Assembly: GCF_025698545.1 (NCBI RefSeq)
Contig: NC_068569.1
Coordinates: 10,788,001-10,852,000 of the forward strand
From: Gossypium raimondii
Taxonomy: Eukaryota; Streptophyta; Magnoliopsida; Malvales; Malvaceae
Length of the DNA stretch: 64,000 bases
Direction of reading: 5' to 3'
The position numbers and the translations under genes are program-made. Within the stretch, counting starts at the first letter, position 1. Every line of letters starts with the position of its first letter. Under the pieces are notes generated by a model. It made no database searches, was not told the DNA's origin, and saw nothing but the letters and a program-made list of their open reading frames with translations. This document shows positions 23,656 to 34,779 of the stretch, piece by piece.

Positions 23656-26600
23656 CTAGTAGTCGTTATCAATGTCTGGCATACGACTTGGTGGTTTCTT
23701 CTCATCTGGATTTTCGAGGACAGATGCCTCGGTTGTCGTTAATAGCAATGAGACACTGCAATAGGAAAAGCATATTTATTCAGTTAAACTCGTAAAACAA
23801 CCGTGTATTACATGCTTATGACTAGATTCTTCACCTGGCGGCATCGACTAAGGCTGTTCTAATGACTTTGAGAGGGTCTATGATTCCAGCTTTCACCATA
23901 TCAATATATGCACCTGTTTTTGCACATCAAACGAGAATGATCAGGGCAGAGGGTATGCAGACTGACTCTCCTTGTAAAAGCAAAGAACTGTGGCAGGGCA
24001 TTTTGAGAAAAACAATGACGGCACAAGTGTGTGTCCGTGACAGATAGAGAGAATGCATGCAGCATAACTTGGTGAATTCAAGAGAGATCGTTTTTAAAGG
24101 AGTGAAATATATGGCTTGAAATGAGCATTTTCATAAGATTGAAAGGAACAAACCTTTAGAAGCATCAAAACCCAAATTATCATCATCTTGTTCCAGTAGT
24201 TTCCCAAGAACCAGAGAGCCATCATAACCAGCATTAGAAGCTATAGTTAAAGTAGGTGCCTAAAATAGAGTCACATATTACTGTGAGGTACTATAGGTTA
24301 TAATGAGATCAAAAGAGGTGTGCTGAAAGTTGCCACAAACAAAACCTTAAGAGCATCCTGAATTATCTGAACGCCTCTTTTTTGATCTTCATTTTCGGTT
24401 TGAAGGTTCTGCAAAGCCTTTGTACTATATAAGAGAGCAACACCACCGCCTGACCCAAAAAAATCCATTATATTATGACCTAAATAAACATTGACATTTG
24501 AAACCAAAAAAGGGGAAATTATTTACCTGGCAAAATACCCTCTTCCACAGCTGCTCTTGTGGCATTCAAAGCATCTGTGACCCTATCTTTCCTTTCTCCA
24601 ACTTCTGCCTCACTAGCTCCACCAACCTGAGAGAAAAACACCAATAAGTACTCACCTTATGCAGCATAAGATGCACATTGCATTTGGAACTTAGATAAAG
24701 GGATCATAAACCTTGAAAACAGCCACACCCCCAGATAGTTTTGATAATCTTTCTTGTGCTTTCTCCCTGTCAAACATGGCACTGCTCTTATCCATAGCTG
24801 TCCTCAGCTGCAGAAGTTTTCAAGAATCGTGAGGAAAAAGAAATCAGAATAGCCTTTATTACAAAGTTAACAACATTAAGGCGTTGCTTGGTAGGGTGGA
24901 AAGAAAATTGGAAAAATGGAAATTTAAAGTGGTAGAAAATTAAAAGATAGAAAATATAATTTTTCTTTCCATAGGTGTGCTTGGTAGGAATGATGAAAAA
25001 TTTAAAGAAAAAGTAATTTTCTGTCCATCCATTGTTTGGTAGAGTTGAAAAAGAATTAAAGAAAAGAATATGAAACTTTTGAAAAATGCATAATTTTGAA
25101 CTAACACACATCCCTCTCTCATTTTCTATCCCCTTATCATTCCAACTTGGAAGTATTGGTTTTTCTGCATGGGAATGGAAAATGATCATCTCTCCTATTT
25201 TCTTTCCTCTCACTTTTCTTCCCTATCGAGCACACTTAAAATCTAGTTTCTTTCCACTTTTCCACTCCCTCCTCTTATCCTTCTCATTTTCCACTCAACC
25301 AAGCACACCCTAAAAGTAGATAACAGGAGAACAAATGGATAACAAAAAAATTCATCCATTTGTATCAACCCCTCCCCCCCAAATCCCAAAAATTAATCTA
25401 TAAAGGGCAACGAGGACATGTATATGGCATTTAAAATGGGTCGAGGTTATTAGAGAAAAATATCAAGAAACAACCAAATAGGGGATCAAAACACCTGCTC
25501 ACATCTTTCTTCGATCAGCTTCTTATCCCCTCCCCCATGTAGAATTATTGTGTCATCAAGTGAGACAGTGACCTGTCATAAATCAAGTCAATTACACAAT
25601 AAAGAAGAAAATCAAGCATGTGCACAGTTTCATGCGTACCCTTTTCGCAGTACCAAGCATTTCAACTTTGACTTTGTCAAGAGTTAAGCCACGTTCTTCA
25701 CTGATAACCTGTAGTTTTGACGATTAATAATGATTCCATTTATAAAGAATGAAATCTGAGCAACAAGAATATTATTACCTCTCCGCCGGTAAGAATGGCA
25801 AGGTCATCTAAATTTGCCCGTCTATTATCCCCAAAACCAGGAGCTTTGATGGCACAAACCTAAGTACATAAGATTCCACTATTAGAAAGGTTCCAGAGGT
25901 GTCATCTACACTAAGAGCATCTCGTACTCTTTGATGCATGCAAAAGTAAATTTAAAGCAAAGCCAGATAGCTAATCACCTTCAAACCAGCATGATGCTTG
26001 TTGAGAATAAGTAACTGAAGCGCATCACTCTCCAAATCCTCAGCCACAAGAAGAAGTGGTCTGTTTTTCTGTTCAAATTGAAGAAGAGAATGAGCAAGCT
26101 CACAGCATGCTTCACTTACAATCATAAATGTAAAAGAGTCCTCAGATGAATTACATTTATAGCCAACTCCAATATCCTCACAAGTGAGTTAATATCTGAA
26201 ATTTTCTTGTCATGAATGAGAATCAAGGGATTCTCAAGTTCCTGCCAACATAAAATTGAACCTTCTTTACATCAAAAGCCATCCAACATCCTTATGAAAT
26301 TATTACATTCAATAGAAACAGGAAAAGAAAACTGAAAAAACTAAGGACATAAGGCAGGTCAAATTATTGTGTACGCAAAGCCATGAACTGTACACTAAAA
26401 CTTTGAGATGGAACTAATATGATCTTCAAATTACATTAAGGAAAATAAGAGAATGACAAGATTTCACTGTGAGCCCCCTCCAAATTCAAAACATTTAAAT
26501 AAGAGAAGAAAATTGAATTTTGTGCATAGGATTTACATTGGAAACCCCATTTTTGCTCAACGAACAAGTACCGTACCATATTGAGTAAAAATTATTGTAA

Positions 26601-28562
26601 AAAAGATGCAAATCTGAGCTTACACATTTCTGGGTCTTTTGATCGGTAACAAAATAGGGAGAGATATAACCTCTGCCTAGCTTCATTCCTTCCACCACTT
26701 CTAACTCATTGTCTAAAGTATTCCAATCCTAAAATTTGAGGTAAAAATAAGATACACCAAATTACATATGGTTTAAGAAATAATCATTATTACTCAAAAT
26801 CTAACAATAATTAAAAAAATGTACAAAAAGCAAATTTGGGCTTACAGTGACAGTAATGACCCCTTCCTTCCCAACTTTCTCCATTGCTCTTGCTATCAAT
26901 TCTCCAATTTCACGTTCTCCGTTTGCTGAAATAGTGGCAACCTATTCAAAACATACCAAAAACAAGTTAACACGAGGTAAATTAAGGAGAATTAGAGGTA
27001 AAGAGCTGGAGAGCCCACATCAATAAACCTGTGTAATTTCTTCTGGTGTGCTTATCATTACTGCCCTGCTTTTCAAGTCAGATATGACAGTATCAACTGC
27101 CATATTAATTCCTTTTCTCAAGTCCATCACATTTACGCCAGCAGCCAATGACTTGCAGCCTTCCAAAAGAATTGCCTGAGTTAGGACAGTTGCACAAGTT
27201 GTACCTGTGAAGAGATGCATAATAGTTAATAGGTCTTCAGCATTAAGACTATCAAATATGATGGGAGAAATTTATTTTAAAAATGCCATATCTGTAATCG
27301 AGAACTAAAGCTTTCTTCATGTATCATGCAACAAATACAACTGAACTGATCCATGCTTTGAACCTGAGGGCTATAGAAAATACTCGCTTATTGCATACAG
27401 ATATGCACTGCATATCTAGGACTCTGAATTCTAAATGAAGTCAAAGACCAAAAAACAACAATTTCCAAGAACCCAAAGCACTTATGCCACACTTTCCAGG
27501 AAGGTTTTCTAACAGCAAGTTCTTATCCAAAGGCTCCCCCATCCGGATTAGCTTGGAATGAAGGCTTGGTTGAGCTTTCTTAAGATTTTTGTTATTCTTT
27601 TTTACTTTCTAACCAGAATGCCTTGACCATAAATCATTGGTATACTGATTAATCAATGTTCAGTTACAACGCCTAAATAAAATAAGGTTGAAAATAATAA
27701 GAAATTACCATCTCCAGCAACTTTATTGGTGGCATTTGCAACCTGCTTTACAAGATCCGCACCAACATTTTTAGCCTTATCCTTGAATTTAATGCTCTTG
27801 GCAACAGTAACACCATCCTTCGTGACTTTAGGATAGCCCCGACTACTCTCAATAATTACATTGCGACCCTAAATCAATAGATCAGAATGAATACTGTGAC
27901 AAAGCATAATAGCATGCATAAATCTGAGCTCTTAGTCCTTTATATATGTTACCTTTGGTCCCATTGTGACTTTCACGGCATCTGCAACTTCAGACACACC
28001 CAACATCATAGCCGCCCGTGCCCCAACCCCGAAACTGATATCCTTCGCTACATAATTCCTATTGCAAATTATCCTACTACAAACCTGTCAAATTCAAATA
28101 ATTAACCAACCAAAGAAAATAAAGTTTAAGATTCATTCATATTCATCAAAACCAATCCCAACGAACATATAATTTTACCATAGAAAACCTTTCCAACTAT
28201 TTCGTGATCCACCTCTAAATTTTCATTGTTGCAAAAGAATATAAAAGCATTATTTACATAAACCTAATGCAGCTGTTGGTTCCTAGAAATTTTTGGACTT
28301 TTTCATTTCATTTCTTCTATTTCCCACATCCCTCACCGTACAAACAGAAATCAAAATGAAAGAGAAATCAAGTAATACATTATGATTTCTTACCAATTTT
28401 CTCGAAGTCGAGGAACTGTAAAACAAAATAACGATAATTTATATCAGATATAAACCAAAAAAAAAAAAGTTAACTGGCAGGAATTGACATGAAGGAAGCA
28501 AATGTGATCTATTAGAAGCATTACCTAATAGATGATGCTAATTTTGAAGCTATTCGATACAT
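23656..28562 (-). CDS. HSP60-3A: Mitochondrial chaperonin CPN60-like (HSP60-3A type)
   Basis: Eighteen exons on the minus strand, in coding order: 28525-28562, 28394-28415, 27953-28084, 27709-27868, 27029-27204, 26846-26941, 26624-26728, 26155-26241, 25979-26068, 25779-25859, 25640-25708, 25495-25572, 24712-24807, 24527-24626, 24346-24449, 24154-24259, 23835-23913, 23656-23755. All are GT-AG and in frame, giving 572 residues. The N terminus [20 protein letters not shown] is Ser/Arg/Lys-rich without acids, a mitochondrial presequence ending near RNYVAKDI. Group I chaperonin landmarks are present: [20 protein letters not shown] (ATP site), [23 protein letters not shown] and EEGILPGGGVALL. It should form barrel complexes with CPN10 in the matrix to fold imported proteins. 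The C terminus ends RMPDIDNDY and lacks the Gly-Gly-Met tail common in the family. Residue Gly after Asp in the usual DGxTL segment is Trp here (TVTDWNTLDN). Confidence 0.94.
24880..25310. mobile_element. Harbinger/Tourist-like MITE in a CPN60 intron
   Basis: A 431-bp non-coding insert in the intron between CPN60 exons 12 and 13. Left end GGCGTTGCTTGGTAGGGTGG and the reverse complement of the right end, GGGTGTGCTTGGTTGAGTGG, are imperfect inverted repeats. TAA flanks both sides (24877-24879 and 25311-25313), the target duplication typical of PIF/Harbinger elements. Variants of the terminal motif recur inside (TGTGCTTGGTAGG near 24976, TTGTTTGGTAGAG near 25032). The long open frame on the minus strand across it is not a gene. 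Confidence 0.75.
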
Positions 28563-28680
28563 GAGTGAGACGGGTTTTACTTTACACAGCGAGCAATCGA
28601 AAAGAAGGATCAAAAGAGAGACTTAAAAGAGAGCTGCCAATGGAGTTCTTAAGGCTTCCAATTTCAGGTTTAAAAAAGAG

Positions 28681-28688
28681 TAGGGTTT
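28681..28688 (-). promoter_or_regulatory. Telo-box in CPN60 upstream region
   Basis: AAACCCTA on the minus strand, about 120 bp before the CPN60 start codon. Telo-boxes are common near the transcription start of plant genes for ribosomal and organelle biogenesis proteins (established). Here it fits a growth-linked mitochondrial chaperonin. An 8-bp match alone is weak. Confidence 0.4.
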
Positions 28689-28739
28689 TAGCTCCGGGGT
28701 TTTACAGTGGAGGGCTTTCCCGTCACTCTATCTGAAAGA

Positions 28740-30810
28740 AAAGAAAAGGTTAAAATCTGCTTTTAAGTCCCTATAGTTTTTGCATATTTAGAACTTAGTT
28801 TTTTACTTTTATTTCAATAAATTTAATCCTTTAATTTTTCAATGTAAAAATGCAAATTCAATTATTGATATAGTTAAATTTTAAAATAGGTATTTTAACA
28901 GTATTAAAAATTGAACTTAAATTATGAAATCTGAAAAAGTAAGACTAAATTCTTAGAAACAAAAATAAAAATTATCTTTTCAAAAAAGTAAAAAGATCAA
29001 ATATAAAAAATAAATGGACTTAGAACATATTTAACCCAAAAATGGAATGAGAAGATTGAATCTGGATTGTTCCAGATTTTGAGTGTCCAATGCACTGAAC
29101 TGATTAAATGGACAATCTCTAACCCAAATTTTGGGTTTGTTTGGTCTTGGGCCTGTTGCAAAAAATAATAATAATATTTTATGTTTTTATTTTAAAATAT
29201 TATAATTAACAACTAAAAAAAGGTAATTACCTTATTCATGGGTAGTGGAGTAAAAAACTCCACAATCTGGTTTAGAAAAATATTAAATGCCCTTTTTAAT
29301 TATTTTATCATTATTTTAGGGTTAATATTTAATACAGTTTACTTTTTTATTTAACAAGTAGTTTTAAAACTTGTCATTTATTTTTTTCTAAATATTCTTT
29401 TTAATATTTTATTATATCACTATATAGACTTATCAATCTTTTGACTTTATTTGTGAAATTTAAAATGCTACGGTATACTGAAAATAGTTTCTCTTATTTT
29501 ATTATGGTAGCATCATTTAAACCTACTTATAGAATTTTTTACTGTATATAAATAATGCAAAAAGTAAACTCACTTTATTTTTACATAATATTTTTTGGAA
29601 AACAAAATTTTCCTTCTTTCATGGTTGTCCAGTTTACTATTTAAATTTTAAAGTATTATGAATTGTTGGTTTGTGTCAACTTTCTCAAATAAAACGTATG
29701 AATATAAAATTATAATTTATAATTGTTTAATTTCATCTACGATATCAATTTAGAGAAAATATTAGGTACACTACAAATTAAATTTTTAGACTTTATTAGT
29801 AAGGTCATAGAGTTGACAAGTGTTTTATAAAGATATAATAAAATATCAAAATAAATATTTTTAAAACAGAAATATATTACATTTTTTAAATTACTTGTGA
29901 AATAAAAATATACACAAATATTTACTCATAAATTAATCTAAAATGCTTTGAATTCAGTTGAAGACTTTTCCTCAACCTTAATGTTTAATTTTTGTGAAAT
30001 TGATAAATTAATCATGGAATACAGGCCAAATATGGTGAAGCTAGATTGTAAAATTTTCAATGAACAGATCCCTCCCTTTGATATTTTTTTCAAACTTTTA
30101 GCATAGATTGCAGGACAGTAATTTATAAATTATTTTATATATTTGTTAGTATTATACTTGATTCTGTCTTAAAATTATAATTGATCGTAATTTATATTAA
30201 AACCACTAAAATATATACTCCAATTGTTTCGTGTGATCCACATGCTGTAGTACATATATATTTTGTTTTTTCGAAAAGAAAGTTTGACTACCGTGAAGCT
30301 TTGAGAATTGAGACACCGACACTCAAGCAAGCACTTAATCATTTCTTATTTCTCTGTTTCAAAAAGAAAATAAAAGCATCTATTTAAAAGGGTAGATCGA
30401 GAAAAATTAATATTCCGCAACCACTAAATACTATATATCTCATTTATAGCTTCAGTTTCACACAAGGATTGAAAGTGACATTTGTCTTAAGAGTTTAGTA
30501 AAAGATATAAATAAGATTTTTGTCACATTTTTAATAACAACTCCACAATTTTTACATCAAATAGTTGCTCTTTAATATATATAGAAATCATATCATTTAT
30601 TGTACATGTAAATCTTCAATTTTATAAACAGCTATTCTTCTTCTATTTTTACTTAGGACGATAAAATTTTAATATATATCGAAAAATCATGTAAATCTTA
30701 AATTTTATAAGAGGTATTTTAGGAAGATTCTTTTATGGAAGAGTATTAAATTTATTACTATTTAATTGATCGAGTTCTTTTCTTTTTACATTATATGATT
30801 GACCTTGGAT
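28740..30810. other. AT-rich intergenic DNA, nothing recognised
   Basis: Apart from the CPN60 upstream region at its left edge, this stretch shows only AT-rich sequence with short homopolymers. The frame at 30181-30387 has no domain similarity I can name. Confidence 0.6.
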
Positions 30811-30814
30811 TTAA

Positions 30815-31075
30815 AGCATAGATGAAGTCGAAATTTTTTGAGAGGGGTTGAAATTAAATTATATAGTTTTATGATAGTAAAATTGTAATTTTTTTCATTT
30901 TAATAGTCTAGATCTTTATCATTTTTAAAGGACTAAATCAAAATTTTATCATTCTTTTGGAGGCAAAATGTAATTTTACCATTATAATTTTAAAATTTTA
31001 AAGAGCCTAAATAGAAATTTTCCATTTTAGGGAGGGTGGGGCCCCTGCTAGCCCCTTTGGATTTCACCACTAATT
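30815..31075 (-). repeat. Interspersed AT-rich repeat ending in GGGGCC block
   Basis: An AT-rich body with recurring blocks such as AAATTTTATCATT and TAAAATTTTAAAG runs into the GC-rich end AGGGAGGGTGGGGCCCCTGC, then GGATTTCACCAC. Read on the minus strand it begins GTGGTGAAATCC. The pattern matches a repeat I have seen often in Malvaceae sequence. Class and boundaries are not determined. Confidence 0.45.
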
Positions 31076-31079
31076 TAAA

Positions 31080-32670
31080 GGTTCGAGGCTTACTTGGACA
31101 AATCTCACGAATCTCTCGAAATTTATTCAAGAGGGAATTCGTTATGTGTTTGCAAACCATAGCGAGAGACTTTTGTACCTTAATGCTTTGATTACACATC
31201 TCCCTCAGATCCTATCAGATCATTGCTCTTTACTAAGTTGTCTTTATAATCATGGCTAGCAAAAACGAAATAGTTCATTTCATTTCCAATCAATGTGACT
31301 TGAACACCTAGACTTTAAACATATTTTGAACAATTTCTAGACTTATTTGAGTCTCTTTTTACTAGACACCATAACACCTTTTACAAGCCTCTTATCTTAA
31401 TGAAATAAATTCACCTTTGGCAATATTTTTAAGAAAAAGAGTCGACTTATGGTGCATAGGGACTTTGAAAGCCCTAGTTGAAACCCCTTATTTGTTCCTC
31501 ATCAACCTGCGTAAAGTCACCCTCACAAACTTAAATGTTGTGACTAGGGAAAAAGAATTAATTGCACCCCGGCGTGTGTGCATCGGGCTGATAATCAACA
31601 TTAAAACAATTAATAATAAGGTAGTATATTGCAAGTGTGACAGGTTGAGTTGCAATATTTTTAGTGTTACAATGGAACACTCAAGTATTCCAAGGATCGA
31701 AAGTAATAAACTTCGAGTACAAAGTGATTCCTAAAAAGTCTAGCTAACTACTCATTAAGTTTCATATTACGACAATTTATTAACAAGGATTAATTACACT
31801 AATTAGCTACCTAACACTACGGAAAACCAAATTGTAAAACAAGTAAAATTACCCAATTAACAATTCAAGAAAAATAAATGGTTGGTTGATTTTCAGGTTG
31901 TTGATTAGTCTTTGGATTAGGGATCTAAAAGGCTTCTACTTTTAATTGGCTCAATTTTTACCTCTCGAACACCAATTTATTAAATTAGACGATTTAGTCC
32001 AGTTTATCTCTCAACCTCGTCGAACTAACTCAGGCTAAATGAATTTATGCTTAATAGGATCTCCTATCGGTCTCACCTATTTATATGGTCTCTTTAATAC
32101 GTCACCAAACAACATTTTCATCAACCAACCACCATAAATTTAGCTACTGATCATCATTCCAATATAAACAACAACCCAAAAAAACATTCAAAGCATGCAT
32201 TAAATTAAGAAGAAAAGTAGGGTTTAACAAAGCTTAGTGACTTCTTAATGGTTGCTGGAGAAGATGAAGATGGCAACAATGGTGGTGAAAAATAATACTA
32301 GAGTTCATATTTTGGCCAAAGCAAACGAAATGAAGCTAAGCTATATTAATGAGTAAGAATTAAACTGAAAATACAAGTAGAGTTAGAGTACTAAAATGCA
32401 AATAAAACCAAGCTATAGTAAAAACTAACTAACTAACTATCATCAAAACCATAAAAAGCTTAAAACTGAACCCTAAAAATGAAGAAAATGACAACTAAAA
32501 GCTAAAAATATGGAAAGGAAAGTAAAAAGTGAGCAGTCTTCTTCTTCTCTCAATCAAAAGTGGCTTTCTCATTTGTTTACAACCTAAAATTTTGGGCCAA
32601 AATGTCCTTAGAAGTTTTTCTTATTGGTGTTGGACAAAAACCACCCCTGTAGTCAATTTTCTCCTAACTA
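31080..32670. other. Intergenic, probably degraded retroelement DNA
   Basis: More GC-balanced than its surroundings, with a 105-codon open frame at 31417-31734, but no RT, integrase, gag or protease motif could be read in any frame. Likely old non-coding retroelement sequence; not assignable. Confidence 0.35.
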
Positions 32671-32675
32671 GGCAG

Positions 32676-32840
32676 TGGTATCGCAATACCCAAAATAGTA
32701 TTGAAATTCGAAGTCATAAAGGTCTCACTATCGCGATACCTAGGCTCTAGTATCGCGATATCACTGGAGTTAGGCCCCATTTTCTTCACTTCAGCACTGT
32801 TAGGGGTATCACAACTTCCATGCCTCAGTGTCGCGATACC
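32676..32840. repeat. Cluster of TATCGCGATACC palindromes
   Basis: Within 165 bp there are GGTATCGCAATACC (32677-32690), TATCGCGATACC (near 32730), TATCGCGATATC (near 32751) and GTCGCGATACC (near 32830), plus partial forms such as GGGGTATCACAAC. The units are separated by 20-80 bp of unrelated sequence, so this is not a simple tandem repeat. Confidence 0.75.
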
Positions 32841-33229
32841 CCACCTTTGAATGATGATTTCTTCAAGTTTGGATCATTATCGACTTTCTACACTCAATCA
32901 TATTGTTAGGTCCCCCATGTTGCGTCTCACCATTTGCGTCTCAAAAGGTTATAAAAATAAACAAAAACGTTTATTAATGCTTAGAACTAAAAATTGACAA
33001 AAACATATAAAAGATACTTAAATTGCTTAAGAATAAGCTTATCAATTGTATTGGAGAGCCTAATTTGACGTATCAAATTACGATAGATCAAGAACTCCTT
33101 TGGGTCTTAAAATCTCGAGCAAATTAGATAATTCAATGGGAATGTAACAGTCGCTTATTCCATTTATCTACTCTAGTTCAAAGAACTGTTAACAGAATTG
33201 TAGGGCTAATTATTTCAAACTATTTTTTT

Positions 33230-33460
33230 AAACTGTTCACTACCTTTGGGGTTTCCTCCTCTTTTCAAATCATTGGCGGAGACAATGTTTGGCCATAGAT
33301 ATTTGAGTTTGACAAACTTTTAACATGTATGGAAATTTCTGATATTGAGATTGCTAAGGTGGTTTGGTCTTTCAAACCAACTAAAGCTCTTGAATCAGAT
33401 GGCTTACACCCTCTTTTTTACCAATGTTGTTGGAGTGAGGTAGAACAGAAAGAGCTACGT
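33230..33460 (+). pseudogene. LINE (L1-type) reverse transcriptase fragment
   Basis: Plus-strand translation gives EISDIEIAKVVWSFKPTKAL, then ESDGLHPLFYQCCWSEV. This matches the start of plant LINE reverse transcriptases, where the segment usually reads KAPGPDGLHxxFFQ. Upstream residues (LFTTFG...GGDNVWP) fit the preceding linker, with stops. The catalytic part of the RT (YxDD region) is missing, so it is dead. It probably belongs with the zinc-binding/RNase H fragment at 34.8-35.6 kb. Confidence 0.7.
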
Positions 33461-34747
33461 CTTATTCGCGACGTCAATCTAAAATTTTAGAATCTTTAAA
33501 TTTTGGCCCTATTTTGACATCGGATTAGAAAAAGAGCTTTCATAAGCTTGAATAAGACCCGAAAATGATTATGTATCGCTCTATATACTCATTTTTAAGG
33601 GTGAGCAAAATTCGATTCGATTCAAAAAAATAAAAAAATTTCAAATTTCGAGTTAATCGAATCGAGTTATTCGAGTCGAGTTATTCGAGTCAACTCGAAT
33701 AAGAAATTTTAGATTTCAAGTTCGAGCTGAGTTGAATTTTTACAATTCGAATAACTCGAATAATTCGAATAACAGATTAGTATAAATACCATTTTGGACC
33801 CTGTAAATTTTGAAAATGAGCAAATTGGTCTATCTCTTAACAAAAATTACAAAATAATCAAAGTAATTTTCAAATTTTGAAAATATTTGTTAAAATTCAA
33901 AATATTTATAGAAATTCTAAAAAAATTATAAATTAAAAAAAACTAAAAATATATAAAAATTTAATAAAATAATAATTTTGGAATCTAAATAAGTGATTAA
34001 TGATTTAAGTTTATCATAATAAAATATATATATTTTTATTTTACTTTAAACAAGTTTTCAAATATATATATATTGTTTCAAATTTTGTGTTCTAACATGG
34101 AAATAGTTATATTGTACAAGATTTTAATTTAACATTATTAATTTTTCTAATTTAACTCAAACAGTTTCATTCGATTCAATCAAATGCTCACCCCTAATTC
34201 AAGTTATCAAAAAAATCCAAATAAAAAGGGCAAAACTACATCGTTTTGATAAATATTTACCTTTTCTAAAGTTAAAAGTCAAAATTATCAAGTTAGCAAA
34301 TCTATGTTGTTTTGATAAATGATTACCCATTAGTCTTACTTTCCTTCCCGAATCGCCCCACTCTCCCTTTTTTCCTTTTCTCAAAATTAATCTAAAAGAT
34401 TGTACTTCGTCTACTAGTAAAATAATCGGTCCATGTAAACGGAACATTAAGTATAAATAATAAGATTCGTTAATTCGACTCGACTTGACTCAAAATTTTT
34501 TGACTCGATTCAAAAAAAATTCAAATTGAGTTCGGTTGCTAAAATAGGATTCGTCAACTCAACTAACTCAAAATTTTTTGACTTGATTTGACTTGACTCA
34601 ATTGAATACTCACCCCTACTCATTTTAGTTATATTTGAGTGTTTAACGATTTGTAAATGAATGTAGTTCGACCGTAATTGCTTTGGCAATGAATATGGCA
34701 CCTCGTAACTCAGACTTGACAATCAGGTTGGGTAACGGGGTGTTACA
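33461..34747 (-). mobile_element. TGTAACACCCC-ended repeat, copy A (interrupted)
   Basis: On the minus strand, from 34747, the sequence starts TGTAACACCCCG and contains CCTGATTGTCAAGTCTGAG and GGGTCTTATTCAAGCTTA. These blocks recur in the same order in the plus-strand copy at 41064. The copy is split by the hAT-like MITE at 33596-34618. It ends towards 33461 with GACGTCGCGAATAAGACG. It seems to have landed in the LINE, whose parts flank it. It may be an LTR or a non-autonomous retroelement; the left limit is approximate. Confidence 0.5.
33596..34618. mobile_element. hAT-like MITE with 8-bp target duplication
   Basis: CTCATTTT occurs at 33588-33595 and again at 34619-34626, exactly bordering a 1023-bp insert. 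The insert starts TAAGGGTGAGCAAAATTCG. On the opposite strand from its other end it starts TAGGGGTGAGTATTCAATTG. Eight-bp duplications and TA(A/G)GGGTGAG ends fit hAT-type non-autonomous elements. Interior arms are full of TCGAGTTATTCGAGT and GACTTGACTC repeats. A second TGCTCACCCCTA end at about 34185-34196 suggests a nested or rearranged copy. Confidence 0.7.
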
Positions 34748-34779
34748 CCTCTTAAGTACTGCCATACCATCTATTTCGT

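Noticed and set aside
24788-25213. 141-codon minus-strand frame
   Set aside because: It spans a CPN60 intron and the MITE; low-complexity Phe/Ser/Ile-rich, produced by the repeat's AT-rich pattern.
31417-31734. 105-codon frame in the repeat-rich interval
   Set aside because: No domain or motif recognised in any frame; likely chance frame in retroelement-derived DNA.
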